Source of the DNA: Paracidovorax wautersii
Lineage (GTDB): Bacteria > Pseudomonadota > Gammaproteobacteria > Burkholderiales > Burkholderiaceae_C
Reading direction: 5' to 3'
Assembly (NCBI RefSeq): GCF_900113035.1
Contig: NZ_FONX01000007.1
Coordinates: forward strand, 62,001-126,000
DNA: 64,000 nt
A program made the translations under genes and the position numbers. Position 1 is the first letter of the stretch. The number at the start of each line of letters is the position of its first letter. Positions 7,374 through 16,590 of the stretch are shown here, one piece after another. The notes beneath the pieces were generated by a model. It saw only the letters and a program-made list of their open reading frames with translations. It searched no databases and had not been told where the DNA came from.

Positions 7374-8882
7374 CTACACCGTGCGGCTGCGCGCCAGCGG
7401 CGGGTTGCGGGCGAAGTAGCGCGTGATGCCGCGCATCAGCGCATCGGCCAGCTGCTGCTGGTAGAGGGCGGTGCGCAGGCGGGCCTCTTCCTCGGGGTTG
7501 CTGATGAAGGCGGTCTCCACCAGCACGCTGGGAATGTCGGGCGCCTTGAGCACCGCGAAACCGGCCTGCTCCACGCGCGCCTTGTGCAGCTTGGCCATGC
7601 TGCCGATCTCGCCCAGCAGCACGCTGCCGAGCTTGAGGCTGTCGTTGATCTGCGCGGTGGTGCTCATGTCGAGCAGGGCGCGCTGCACGTGCTGGTCCTG
7701 CGTGCGCACGTTCAGGCCGCCCACCAGGTCGGCCTGGTTCTCCTTGTTGGCCAGCCAGCGCGCCGCCGAGCTGGAGGCGCCGCCCTGGCTCAGCGCGAAC
7801 ACGCTGGCGCCGCTCGCCGCCGGGGTGGTGAAGGCGTCGGCATGGATGGAGACGAAGAGGTCGGCCTGCACGCGCCGGGCCTTGTCCACCCGGGTGCCCA
7901 GGGGCACGAAGAAGTCGGCGTCGCGGGTCATGAAGGCGCGCATGGGATTGCCGCCGACGGTGGTGGCGTTGATGCGGTCGCGCAGCAGGTGGGCGACCTT
8001 CAGCACCACGTCCTTCTCGCGCGTGCCCGCCGGGCCGATGGCGCCGGGGTCTTCGCCGCCGTGGCCGGGGTCCAGCGCCACGATGATGAGGCGGTCCGTG
8101 GCCCGGGCGATGGCCGGTGCGGCGGGCGGCTGCACCTGCTGCTGTTGTTGCTGCTGCGTGGGCGGCTGCAGCGCCCGTGGGGGAGGCGCCGGCGGCCGCA
8201 CCGGGGCGGCGGCGATCAGCGGCGCAGGCGGGGGCGCGATGCCGGGGGCGGGCGCATTCGGCCGCTCGCCGTGCTGGGCGATGAGCTCGCCCAGCGGATC
8301 GGTCGGCGTGCCGGGCTTGGCGGCGATGTGCGGCAGCGGCGCCTGGGCGGGCGCTTCGCGCAGGCGTTCGGAGATCAGCGCTTCGAGCGGGTCTTCGGGC
8401 ACGGCGGGGTAGAGGTCGAACACCAGCCGGTGCTGGTAGGCCGCCACCGGCGCGAGCGAGAAGACCTGCGGCAGCGCGGCGCGCTTGAGGTCGATGACCA
8501 GGCGCACCACGCCGGGCGCGTTCTGGCCCACGCGGATGCCGGCGATGTTGGGGTCGTCGGCCTTGACCTTGGCCACCAGCTCGCGCAGCTCGGGGTTGAG
8601 GTCGATGCCTTCGATGTCCACCGCCAGCCGGGGCGGCGTGGCCACGAAGAACTGCTTGGCGGAGAGCTTCTGGTCGGATTCGATGGTGACGCGGGAATAG
8701 TCCTGCGCGGGCCATACGCGCACGGCGACGATGCCGGCGCCGCGGGCGATCTGCTGGGCACCCAGCAGCAGCACCAGGGAGCCGGCCTGCATCAGCAGCT
8801 TGCGGCGGGAGGGCGTGGCGGCGTCGCGCGCCGGCCTGGGGGCGGCCGTGCTTTCGTCCGCGCCGTGGGGGTGGTCGCTCAT
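7374..8882 (-). CDS. amiC: N-acetylmuramoyl-L-alanine amidase AmiC
   Basis: A 502-residue cell-wall amidase that cleaves septal peptidoglycan in the periplasm. The N-terminus carries a twin-arginine signal (SRRKLL, then a hydrophobic stretch), as in Tat-exported AmiA/AmiC. Residues about 55-165 form an AMIN domain. A Pro/Ala/Gln-rich linker (with a run of seven Gln near residue 245) leads to the amidase_3 domain, with zinc and catalytic residues in DPGHGGEDPGA, a Glu in REKDVV, SIHADAF and LVETAFISN. The start ATG at 8882 overlaps the tsaE stop (ATGA), so the two are translationally coupled, as tsaE and amidase genes are in many proteobacteria. Confidence 0.93.
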   Translation of the reverse strand: MSDHPHGADESTAAPRPARDAATPSRRKLLMQAGSLVLLLGAQQIARGAGIVAVRVWPAQDYSRVTIESDQKLSAKQFFVATPPRLAVDIEGIDLNPELRELVAKVKADDPNIAGIRVGQNAPGVVRLVIDLKRAALPQVFSLAPVAAYQHRLVFDLYPAVPEDPLEALISERLREAPAQAPLPHIAAKPGTPTDPLGELIAQHGERPNAPAPGIAPPPAPLIAAAPVRPPAPPPRALQPPTQQQQQQQVQPPAAPAIARATDRLIIVALDPGHGGEDPGAIGPAGTREKDVVLKVAHLLRDRINATTVGGNPMRAFMTRDADFFVPLGTRVDKARRVQADLFVSIHADAFTTPAASGASVFALSQGGASSSAARWLANKENQADLVGGLNVRTQDQHVQRALLDMSTTAQINDSLKLGSVLLGEIGSMAKLHKARVEQAGFAVLKAPDIPSVLVETAFISNPEEEARLRTALYQQQLADALMRGITRYFARNPPLARSRTV

Positions 8883-9331
8883 GCGTTCAGTCCTTGCAGC
8901 AGGGTGTGGCCGTGGGCGGTGCCGGCTCGCAGGGTGGCGCGGCGTTCGGTGTCGTCCAGGGCTTCGATATGGAGGGCCAGGTCGGCCGGCGGCAACAGGC
9001 CCGCGGCCTGTTCGGGCCATTCGGCCAGCTTCAGGCCGGGGCTGGCGAAGATGTCTCGAAAGCCCGCGTCTTCCCATTCGCGCGGGTCGCTGAAGCGGTA
9101 GAAGTCGAAATGCCAGATGGCGAGGCCGGGTGCCTCGTGCGGCTCGACCACGGCATAGGTCGGGCTCTTGATGCGGCCCTGTACGCCCAGCGCGCGCAGC
9201 AGGTGGCGCACCAGCGTGGTCTTGCCCGCGCCCAGGTCGCCGTGCAGGGTAACGAAGGCGTTGGCCAGGCCCGGCAGCGCGGCCAGCCGGGCGGCGAAGC
9301 GGGCGGTGTCGTCCTCGCCGTGCCAGCGCAT
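8879..9331 (-). CDS. tsaE: tRNA threonylcarbamoyladenosine biosynthesis ATPase TsaE
   Basis: TsaE is the small ATPase that works with TsaB and TsaD to make t6A37 on ANN-decoding tRNAs. From the ATG at 9331 the protein has 150 residues, the usual length, with a Walker A (GDLGAGKTT, residues 31-39), SPTYAVVEPH in the switch region, WHFDFYRFSDPREWEDAGF and AEWPEQ. The frame stays open upstream, but that stretch overlaps the queG promoter and start. The gene is divergent from queG and overlaps amiC by four bases. Confidence 0.93.
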   Translation of the reverse strand: MRWHGEDDTARFAARLAALPGLANAFVTLHGDLGAGKTTLVRHLLRALGVQGRIKSPTYAVVEPHEAPGLAIWHFDFYRFSDPREWEDAGFRDIFASPGLKLAEWPEQAAGLLPPADLALHIEALDDTERRATLRAGTAHGHTLLQGLNA

Positions 9332-9391
9332 TTCGGTGCTGGCGAGCTGCGGCGATGCCGCCGCTTCGGGGGCATCGGCCGGGGGGCTTTC

Positions 9392-9397
9392 TACAAT
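9392..9397 (+). promoter_or_regulatory. -10-like TACAAT directly before queG
   Basis: TACAAT ends nine bases before the queG ATG, with no Shine-Dalgarno between them. If used, transcription would start at or next to the start codon, giving a leaderless message. Similar arrangements precede parE, coaBC, comEC and the MFS gene. No convincing -35 is visible. Confidence 0.4.
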
Positions 9398-9406
9398 CGG
9401 GCCGTG

Positions 9407-10501
<1,095 letters not shown>

Positions 10502-10515
10502 TGAAAATGGCCTGT

Positions 10516-10557
10516 AGCGCTTGATGTATAAGCGCTTTATGCTATTAAAAATATAGC
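10516..10557. repeat. Interspersed hairpin repeat, copy 3 (likely terminator)
   Basis: AGCGCTT (10516-10522) pairs with AAGCGCT (10530-10536). It is followed by the 17-nt arm GCTATtaaaaatATAGC (10541-10557). The element fills the 59-nt gap between the convergent queG and AEC genes, where it could serve both as a terminator. Confidence 0.65.
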
Positions 10558-10560
10558 AAT

Positions 10561-11466
10561 CTAGCGCAGCACGCCCAGCGCGAAAGGCAGGCTGAGCACC
10601 CCCAGCATGGTCGATAGCGTGACCAGCCCGGCCACGTACGGCCCGTTGTAGCCCATGCGCGCGGCCAGCACGTAGCAGGTGGAGGCGGTGGGCAGGGCCG
10701 AGAACGCCAGCAGCACGGTGGTCTGCACCGCGTCCAGTCCGAAGAGCCGCGCCAGGCACCAAGCCAGCAGCGGCAGCAGCAGGTGGCGGATCAGCAGCAC
10801 GGCCACCGCCAGCGTCTTGCCGCGCACCAGGCTGCCGAACTGCATGCCGGCGCCGGCGGCCATCAGCCCCAGCGCCAGCGATGAGGCGCTGATGCGGCTG
10901 ACCGTGGGCTCGATCCAGCCCGGAATGCGAAAGCCCAGCAGGTTGGCGACGAGGCCCGTGGCCGTGGCCAGGATGAGCGGGTTGCGCACCAGCTCGCGCA
11001 CGAAGCCGGTCTGCCCGGCCCGCGCCATGGGCCAGACGGCGGCCACGTTGAAGAGCGGCACGCACACGCCGATCAGCACCGCGATCAGCAGCAGGCCCTG
11101 GGGCCCGGCCAGCCGATCGGCCAGCGCCAGCCCGATGAAGGAATTGAAGCGGAAGGCCACCTGGGCGCTCGCCGCATGGTCGCGTGCATCGATCCGGCCG
11201 CGCAGGCCCGGCAGCCGGGGCAGGGCATAGGCCAGGCCGATGCCCGCCAGCCCCATCAGCACGCCCGCGGCGATCAGGCCCGAGGCCTCGCCCACCCGGA
11301 TGGGGCTCTTGACGATGGACTGGAACAGCAGCACCGGAAAGAGCAGGTAGTACACCAGCGTCTCCACCGGCTGCCAGATGGGCCGGCCCAGCGGGGTGTA
11401 GCGGCAGAGCAGGTAGCCGATCGCGATGAGGGAGAAATCCGGGAGCAGGAGCTGGGCGTAGTTCAC
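10561..11466 (-). CDS. AEC-family (auxin efflux carrier) transporter
   Basis: A 301-residue inner-membrane protein with about ten hydrophobic segments and the AEC/BART fold: an N-terminal half LLLPDFSLIAIGYLLCRY and LVYYLLFPVLLFQSIVK, a central RNPLILATATGLVANL, and a C-terminal SALPTASTCYVLAARMGYN, the conserved crossover region of malonate/auxin-type carriers. The GTG at 11466 is chosen because the upstream residues are charged and not family-like. Bacterial AEC proteins move carboxylates or amino-acid derivatives; the substrate here is unknown. It is convergent with queG and divergent from the Bug gene. Confidence 0.85.
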   Translation of the reverse strand: MNYAQLLLPDFSLIAIGYLLCRYTPLGRPIWQPVETLVYYLLFPVLLFQSIVKSPIRVGEASGLIAAGVLMGLAGIGLAYALPRLPGLRGRIDARDHAASAQVAFRFNSFIGLALADRLAGPQGLLLIAVLIGVCVPLFNVAAVWPMARAGQTGFVRELVRNPLILATATGLVANLLGFRIPGWIEPTVSRISASSLALGLMAAGAGMQFGSLVRGKTLAVAVLLIRHLLLPLLAWCLARLFGLDAVQTTVLLAFSALPTASTCYVLAARMGYNGPYVAGLVTLSTMLGVLSLPFALGVLR

Positions 11467-11685
11467 CCGGCCAGCATACCCGGCGCGGCTGGCTGCGTCA
11501 GTGCGCGCCGCGATGCACGGATGCGTCACTCGAAGGCGCGGCAGGCGGGCTTTTCCCGGGAAATCCCTCATGGATGAGAGCCCCTGCGCGACCGATTTCG
11601 GCGGGGGCCGCCTTTAGGATGCGCCCATCCCGTATCAACGCGTATCACCGTGCCCATGACGCACATGCCCTTCAGGAGACCGACT

Positions 11686-12648
11686 ATGCACCGCCGAAAC
11701 TGGTTCGCACTGGCCCTTGCCCTGGCCGCCGGCAGCTCGTTTGCCCAGACCTACCCCAACAAGCCCGTGCGCCTGGTGGTGCCCTTCGCTCCCGGCGGCA
11801 CGACCGACATCATCGCCCGCGTGATCGCCGACCCGCTGGGCCGCGTGCTGGGCCAGCCCGTGGTGGTCGAGAACAAGGCTGGCGGCGGCGGCATCGTCGG
11901 CGCCTCGGAAACCGCCCGCGCCACGCCCGACGGCTATGCGCTGGGCATCGCCACCGTGTCCACCACGGCGGCCAACCCGGCCATCAATCCCAAGGTGCCG
12001 TACAACCCGCTGACCGACTTCACGCCGATCATCAACATCGCGGCCACGCCCAACATCATCGCCGTGAACCCGAGCTTCCCGGCCAAGGACTACAAGAGCT
12101 TCGTCGCCGAGATCAAGAAGGTGCCGGGCAAGTATTCGTATTCGTCTTCGGGCACGGGCGGCATCGGCCACCTGCAGATGGAGCTCTACAAGAGCCTGAC
12201 CGACACCTTCGTCACCCACATCCCCTACCGCGGCGCGGGCCCGGCCCTGAACGACACGGTGGCCGGCCAGGTGCCGATGATCTTCGACAACCTGCCCTCG
12301 GCCCTGGCCTTCATCAAGGAAGGCCGGCTGGTGCCCATCGTGGTCGCCGCGCCCCAGCGCGTGGCGGCCCTGCCCAACGTGCCCACCTTCAAGGAAGTGG
12401 GCCTGGAGCCCGTGAACCGCATGGCCTACTACGGCATCCTGGGCCCGAAGAACCTGCCCAAGGAGGTGGTGGACAAGATCAACGCCGGCGTGCGCAAGGT
12501 GCTGGAAGACCCGGCCGTGCGCAAGCGCATCGAAGACACCGGCTCCATCATCGTGGGCAACACGCCCGAGCAGTTCGCCGACCAGATCAAGGCCGAGTAC
12601 GCGGTCTACAAGCAGGTGGTGCAAAAGCAGAAGCTGACGCTGGATTGA
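11686..12648 (+). CDS. Bug-family (TctC-like) periplasmic solute-binding protein
   Basis: This 320-residue tripartite tricarboxylate transporter receptor has a cleavable signal peptide ([21 protein letters not shown]) and the Bug motifs [49 protein letters not shown] and a C-terminal helical region. Bug proteins bind carboxylates, aromatic acids or nicotinate-like ligands. The start ATG at 11686 follows AGGAGA. There are no TctA/TctB membrane genes beside it, so it is an orphan receptor, as is common in Burkholderiales. It ends at a strong terminator at 12709. Confidence 0.92.
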   Translation: MHRRNWFALALALAAGSSFAQTYPNKPVRLVVPFAPGGTTDIIARVIADPLGRVLGQPVVVENKAGGGGIVGASETARATPDGYALGIATVSTTAANPAINPKVPYNPLTDFTPIINIAATPNIIAVNPSFPAKDYKSFVAEIKKVPGKYSYSSSGTGGIGHLQMELYKSLTDTFVTHIPYRGAGPALNDTVAGQVPMIFDNLPSALAFIKEGRLVPIVVAAPQRVAALPNVPTFKEVGLEPVNRMAYYGILGPKNLPKEVVDKINAGVRKVLEDPAVRKRIEDTGSIIVGNTPEQFADQIKAEYAVYKQVVQKQKLTLD

Positions 12649-12708
12649 GGCCCGGCTTCGGATCCGTGCCGCTTGCCGCTGCGCAGCGACCCGACACCGC
12701 TTCCCCCC

Positions 12709-12732
12709 AGCCGCCTTCGGGCGGCTTTTTCT
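12709..12732 (+). terminator. Intrinsic terminator of the Bug gene
   Basis: AGCCGCC (12709-12715), tetraloop TTCG, GGCGGCT (12720-12726), then a T-rich tract. It sits about 60 nt after the Bug stop codon. Confidence 0.9.
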
Positions 12733-13048
12733 TTGGCGCCCGGCAACTGGCCACGCGCCGCGCGGGGTCAGGGCGAAAGACCCTGAAATATTCCTCCGGC
12801 AGATCCGAAAAGAACCTGTCGCTGCTGGCCTGCCGCGCATTCCGATGGGGCGCCGGTTGCCCATTGGCGGTGCATTTCAGGGCAAATACCTAGGCGGCTG
12901 CGGAGTGGAGCTGGAGGGGCAGATCTTCCCGTGCCCCGGGCCTTTGAGGCGCGGCCGCATCGCCGCGCTTTCCTTCTGCAATGCCCTGCACGATGCGCCA
13001 AAACCGTGCATGCACGGCAGATCCTGCACTCTTGAACCGTTGCCTGAC
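12733..13048. other. Gene-free stretch between terminator and LysR operator
   Basis: About 316 nt with no convincing coding frame and no clear Shine-Dalgarno. I see no repeat copy or RNA gene here. It is probably the promoter-proximal non-coding region of the downstream membrane-protein gene. Confidence 0.5.
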
Positions 13049-13079
13049 AGTCAACGAATCTCTACCGGGGTTGACATTG
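13049..13079. promoter_or_regulatory. LysR-type operator with overlapping TTGACA, upstream of DUF3100-like gene
   Basis: The 31-bp site has inverted arms GTCAAC and GTTGAC separated by 14 nt, and continues into TTGACATTG. It matches 27 of 31 bases of the site at 15581-15611 next to lysR. TTGACA at 13071-13076 could be the -35 of the downstream gene. A 9-bp palindrome, ACACTGTGT, lies just after it at 13082-13090. Confidence 0.75.
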
Positions 13080-13176
13080 CAACACTGTGTCAATTCAAAG
13101 AATCTTGTGGGCACGAACTCGCCGGCTGAGCCAAGAAGGAGCGCCGGACGTCGTCAACCCCCAAGCCAGAGGCCCT

Positions 13177-14541
13177 ATGTCAACCATCTCCACTTCTTCC
13201 CTTCCGGCGGCGGCTGCGGCCAGCCCGGTGCGCTCCATCAAAGTCAATCAGATCGTCCTGGTGCTGGCGATCGCTGGCGTGCTGACCATCGCATCGGAGT
13301 GGTTCGGCACCGCCACGTTCTCGATAGGCTTCACCAAGGTGACGCTGTTTCCGTTTCTCTGGGCGCTGCTCGCCTGCGTGCTGTGCAGCGTCGTCATGAA
13401 GAGGACGGATACGTCGGGGCGCGAATACATCCGCACCCAGACCATCGCGTCGGACTTCGTGCAGATCGGCATCATGCTGTTCATCGCCAAGCTGGGGTTC
13501 ACCGTGGGCATCAACCTGCAGAAGGTGATCGCTGCCGGCCCGATCCTGCTGCTGCAGGAGGCCGGCAACTTTCTCGGCACCATCGTGCTCGCGCTGCCCG
13601 TGGCGCTGCTGCTGGGCATCAAGCGCGAGGCCATCGGTGCCACCTTCTCGGTGGGGCGCGAACCCGGTGTCGCGCTGATCGCCGAGCGCTACGGAATGAA
13701 CTCGCCCGAAGGGCGTGGCGTCCTGGCCGAATATGTGACGGGTTCGGTCATCGGCGCGGCCTTCATGGCCTTCTTCGCCAGCATGGTGGCGCACATGGGC
13801 ATCTTCAGCCCCGAGGCGCTGGGCATGGCGGCGGGCATCGGCTCGGGCAGCATGACGGCCGCGGCCGTCGGCGCGATCTCGGTCCAGTACCCGGCCGAGA
13901 AGGACACCATCGCCGCTCTGGCCGCCGCGAGCAATCTGATCACCACGGTCGTTGGCACCTACATCCTGGTCGTTTTCTCGCTGCCCATGGCCAACTGGCT
14001 CTACGCGCGCCTGGAACCCATCCTGGGCAAGAATCGCAAGGCCATCATCGTCGAGCACGACACCGCGATGCGCGAAGCCATGGGCGAGATGCACCAGCAG
14101 GCGCGCCTTCCGTTCGGCGGCATCCTGGCTGCCGTGGTCGGCACGGCAGCCATCGCCCTGGTGGGCAACCAGTTCACTGGCGGCAAGTCCATGGCGCTCG
14201 CCTTGCCTGGCATGCTGGCGCTCGCTGCCTGCGCGCTGGCTGGCCTGGTGGTGTCGCGGTTGGCGGCCCGGCTGCGCATCCCGGCCATCATCTGGGTGTC
14301 GATCATGGGCGTGCTGGTCAGCGTGCCGATGTCGCCCTTGGCCCCCGTGATCAATCCGATGGTGGACAAGGTCAACCTGCTGACCGTGGTCACGCCGGTG
14401 CTGGCCTATGCCGGTCTCTCGCTGGCCAAGGACCTGCCGGTGCTCAGAGCCCTGGGCTGGCGCATCATCGTCACTTCGCTGATCGCCACGGCGGGCGCGT
14501 TCCTGGCGGGCGCCGCCATCGCGCAGTACTTCGGCGGTTGA
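13177..14541 (+). CDS. DUF3100-like integral membrane protein, probable transporter
   Basis: A 454-residue polytopic membrane protein with about ten to eleven hydrophobic segments. Recognisable features include SVGREPGVALIAERYG after the fourth segment, the Gly-rich GMAAGIGSGSMTAAAVGAIS, and a cytoplasmic charged segment around EHDTAMREAMGEMHQQ. The pattern resembles DUF3100 membrane proteins, whose substrate is unknown; that assignment is from memory. The start ATG at 13177 precedes a basic/Ala-rich leader. A LysR operator lies 98 nt upstream, almost identical to the one by the divergent lysR/dehydrogenase promoter. I infer that it imports the compound degraded by the operon at 15682-19367. 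It is convergent with lysR, 75 nt away. Confidence 0.7.
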   Translation: MSTISTSSLPAAAAASPVRSIKVNQIVLVLAIAGVLTIASEWFGTATFSIGFTKVTLFPFLWALLACVLCSVVMKRTDTSGREYIRTQTIASDFVQIGIMLFIAKLGFTVGINLQKVIAAGPILLLQEAGNFLGTIVLALPVALLLGIKREAIGATFSVGREPGVALIAERYGMNSPEGRGVLAEYVTGSVIGAAFMAFFASMVAHMGIFSPEALGMAAGIGSGSMTAAAVGAISVQYPAEKDTIAALAAASNLITTVVGTYILVVFSLPMANWLYARLEPILGKNRKAIIVEHDTAMREAMGEMHQQARLPFGGILAAVVGTAAIALVGNQFTGGKSMALALPGMLALAACALAGLVVSRLAARLRIPAIIWVSIMGVLVSVPMSPLAPVINPMVDKVNLLTVVTPVLAYAGLSLAKDLPVLRALGWRIIVTSLIATAGAFLAGAAIAQYFGG

Positions 14542-14616
14542 ATACCGCCGCGGCCCTGGGCGGGGCATGAACCGTTCCCGACCGCTCTTTTTCCCGAAGC
14601 GCCGCCTGGTCGGCGC

Positions 14617-15561
14617 TCAGCCTTTGGTCTTGCGGAAAGCCCGCATGGTGGCGATGAGCTGCAGCAGCAGCTGATTGGCGGCGGCAGGCAGGCTGCGCCC
14701 CAGCCGCGTGACGATATGGGCCTCGGCGCTCGCCAGCACCGCCTGGTCGATCGGAATGGCCACCAGATCGCCCGCCTGCGTTTCCTGCGACACGGCAAAG
14801 GCCGGCAGCAGCCCCACCCCCAGCCGCGCCTTGCAGAAATGCTTGACCACCGAGATGGAGTCGGTGGTGAGTTTCGGCGACAGCCTCAGCTTTTCCATCT
14901 GTTCTGCCAGCGCCACGATCTGCCGCGTTCCGTAGGAGCCGTGCATCAGGGCCAGCGGATGCTCTGCCAGGTGTTTGAACATCGGTTGGCGCTGCAGGCG
15001 GGTCAGCGGATGGTCTGGCGCCACGATGGCGCACATCGGTTGGCGCACCGCCGCGCGGGACCGGATGCCCGGCGTGGGCGGCGGGTTGTAGACCAGCCCG
15101 ATATGCGCCGCATCTTCGCTGACGCGGCGCAGGACGTCGTTGGTGCCGGCCAGGCTCAGGTTGACCGTCAGGCGCGGATGGCGCCGCCAGAAGTCCTGCA
15201 GCGGCTCATCCATGAGGTCACTGACGAAGCCTTCCCCCAGCACCAGATCGATGTGGCCCCGCGCGAGTCCGCGCAGTTCCTGCAGCTTGACGATCAGGTC
15301 GTCCTGGTGCGCACGGTGCTGGCGGTAGTAGTCGCACACCATCTGCCCGGCCTCGGTGGGGCGCACGCCGCGGCCCATGCGCTCGATCAGCGTCACGGCC
15401 AGTTCGCTTTCGAGCTGCGCGATCTGCCGGCTGACCACCGACGGGTTCATGTCCATCTTGTCGGCCGCGGCCCGGACAGAGCCAGAGACCGAAGCCTCGT
15501 ACAGGTAGCGCACACGGCGGTCGTCGATGAAGCCCGCCGCCAGATCAGCCATCGTGGTCAT
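14617..15561 (-). CDS. LysR-family transcriptional regulator of the adjacent catabolic regulon
   Basis: The 314-residue protein has an N-terminal winged helix-turn-helix (residues about 14-73, VRAAADKMDMNPSVVSRQIAQLE) and a two-lobe periplasmic-binding-protein-like effector domain (GHIDLVLGEGFVSDL, HPLALMHGSYGTRQIV, KARLGVGLLPAFAVS). The ATG at 15561 is the first of two; the other is 9 nt inside. The operator at 15581-15611 lies 19 nt before its start and 70 nt before the divergent dehydrogenase gene. LysR proteins usually repress themselves and activate the divergent operon with a pathway ligand. The second operator copy at 13049 suggests it also controls the membrane-protein gene on its other side. 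Confidence 0.88.
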   Translation of the reverse strand: MTTMADLAAGFIDDRRVRYLYEASVSGSVRAAADKMDMNPSVVSRQIAQLESELAVTLIERMGRGVRPTEAGQMVCDYYRQHRAHQDDLIVKLQELRGLARGHIDLVLGEGFVSDLMDEPLQDFWRRHPRLTVNLSLAGTNDVLRRVSEDAAHIGLVYNPPPTPGIRSRAAVRQPMCAIVAPDHPLTRLQRQPMFKHLAEHPLALMHGSYGTRQIVALAEQMEKLRLSPKLTTDSISVVKHFCKARLGVGLLPAFAVSQETQAGDLVAIPIDQAVLASAEAHIVTRLGRSLPAAANQLLLQLIATMRAFRKTKG

Positions 15562-15580
15562 GGGATGTTCGTTGCTTTGG

Positions 15581-15611
15581 AGTCAACGAAATTCTACTGG
15601 CGTTGACATTG
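15581..15611. promoter_or_regulatory. LysR-type operator between lysR and the catabolic operon
   Basis: Inverted arms GTCAAC and GTTGAC are separated by 14 nt, with TTGACATTG at the right end. It shares 27 of 31 bases with 13049-13079. The four differences all fall in the spacer, so both arms are conserved. Confidence 0.78.
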
Positions 15612-15681
15612 ATGGCTGGAAGCGCTGGCGCGAACATTCTTCCTACCGGCACACAACGCCATTCACCGAGAGAGATAGAGC

Positions 15682-16566
15682 ATGAAAACCATTGGCATCA
15701 TTGGACTGGGCAACATGGGGCGCGGCATGGCGCTGTCGCTGCAGCGCGGCGGCTACGACGTGGTGGGCACGGATGCTTCCGGGGCCATTCGCGCCCTGCT
15801 GGCGGCCGACGGCATCCGCGTGGTCGACTCCATCCGCGAGGTGGTTGCAGCGGCGGAGTTGGTCGTTCTCTCGCTGCCCACGGCCGCGATCGTTTCAGAA
15901 GTGGTGGCCGGGGCGGGCGGCATCATCGAGCATGCCAAGCCTGGGCTGATCGTCGTGGACACCTCGACCTCCCACCCCGATACCACCCGCGCCCTGGCGG
16001 CCAGGCTGCAGGCGGCTGGCATGCGCATCATCGATGCACCCGTCAGCGGCGGCCCCAAGGGTGCGCTCAATGCCACCATGACCATGGTGATCGGCGCTTC
16101 CGACAAAGACTTCGCCGAGGCGGAGCCTGTGCTGCAGGCGATGAGCGCCAAGCGCGTGCATGTCGGTGCCGTGGGCGCCGGGCATGTCGCCAAGATCGCC
16201 AACAACCTGTTCGCCGCTGCGCATTTGCTGGTCGCGGGCGAGGTCACCCGCCTGGCCGCTGCGGCCGGGGTGCCGGTGGAACGGGTGCTGCAGGGCGTCA
16301 ATGCAGGCTCGGGCCGCAGCTTCGTCACCGAGCACAACTTTCCGACCTGGGTGACGAGCGGCCGGTTCGACTCCGGCTTCACCATGAAGCTCATGCGCAA
16401 GGACGTGCGGCTGGCCCAGGAGCTCACCGCGGGCGTCGGGCTGGACCTGCCGCTGACGCAGCGCGTGGCCGAGCTGTGGGCGCAGAGCGCCGACTCCATC
16501 GGCGACGCCGAAGACTTCAACCGCATCGTCGAACTGGGCACTCGCGAAGCCCTGGCAGCGGCCTGA
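15682..16566 (+). CDS. NAD(P)-dependent beta-hydroxyacid dehydrogenase (3-hydroxyisobutyrate dehydrogenase-like)
   Basis: A 294-residue cytosolic oxidoreductase. The Rossmann motif GLGNMGRGMAL begins at residue 8. The substrate-binding signature is DAPVSGGPKGALNATMTM, the catalytic Lys is K171 in KIANN, and KLMRKDVRLAQE lies near the C-terminus. Relatives oxidise 3-hydroxyisobutyrate, tartronate semialdehyde or similar short hydroxy acids to semialdehydes. Downstream, 24 nt away, lies an aldehyde dehydrogenase that could oxidise the product, followed by an amidohydrolase. It is the first gene of the operon facing lysR. The exact substrate cannot be told from sequence. Confidence 0.88.
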   Translation: MKTIGIIGLGNMGRGMALSLQRGGYDVVGTDASGAIRALLAADGIRVVDSIREVVAAAELVVLSLPTAAIVSEVVAGAGGIIEHAKPGLIVVDTSTSHPDTTRALAARLQAAGMRIIDAPVSGGPKGALNATMTMVIGASDKDFAEAEPVLQAMSAKRVHVGAVGAGHVAKIANNLFAAAHLLVAGEVTRLAAAAGVPVERVLQGVNAGSGRSFVTEHNFPTWVTSGRFDSGFTMKLMRKDVRLAQELTAGVGLDLPLTQRVAELWAQSADSIGDAEDFNRIVELGTREALAAA

Positions 16567-16590
16567 CTGACATTGCAAGGAGCCCTTTCC

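Noticed and set aside
8138-8162. CTG/TTG run in amiC as an unstable triplet repeat
   Set aside because: It encodes a seven-Gln stretch in a Pro/Gln linker with mixed CAG/CAA codons; such linkers are common in AMIN amidases.
7347-9101. 584-codon plus-strand frame opposite amiC and tsaE
   Set aside because: amiC and tsaE on the minus strand have complete catalytic motifs and coupled start/stop codons. The plus frame shows none.
14542-14616. Terminator between the DUF3100-like gene and lysR
   Set aside because: A GCGCC stem is present around 14597-14616, but no T-run follows it on either strand.
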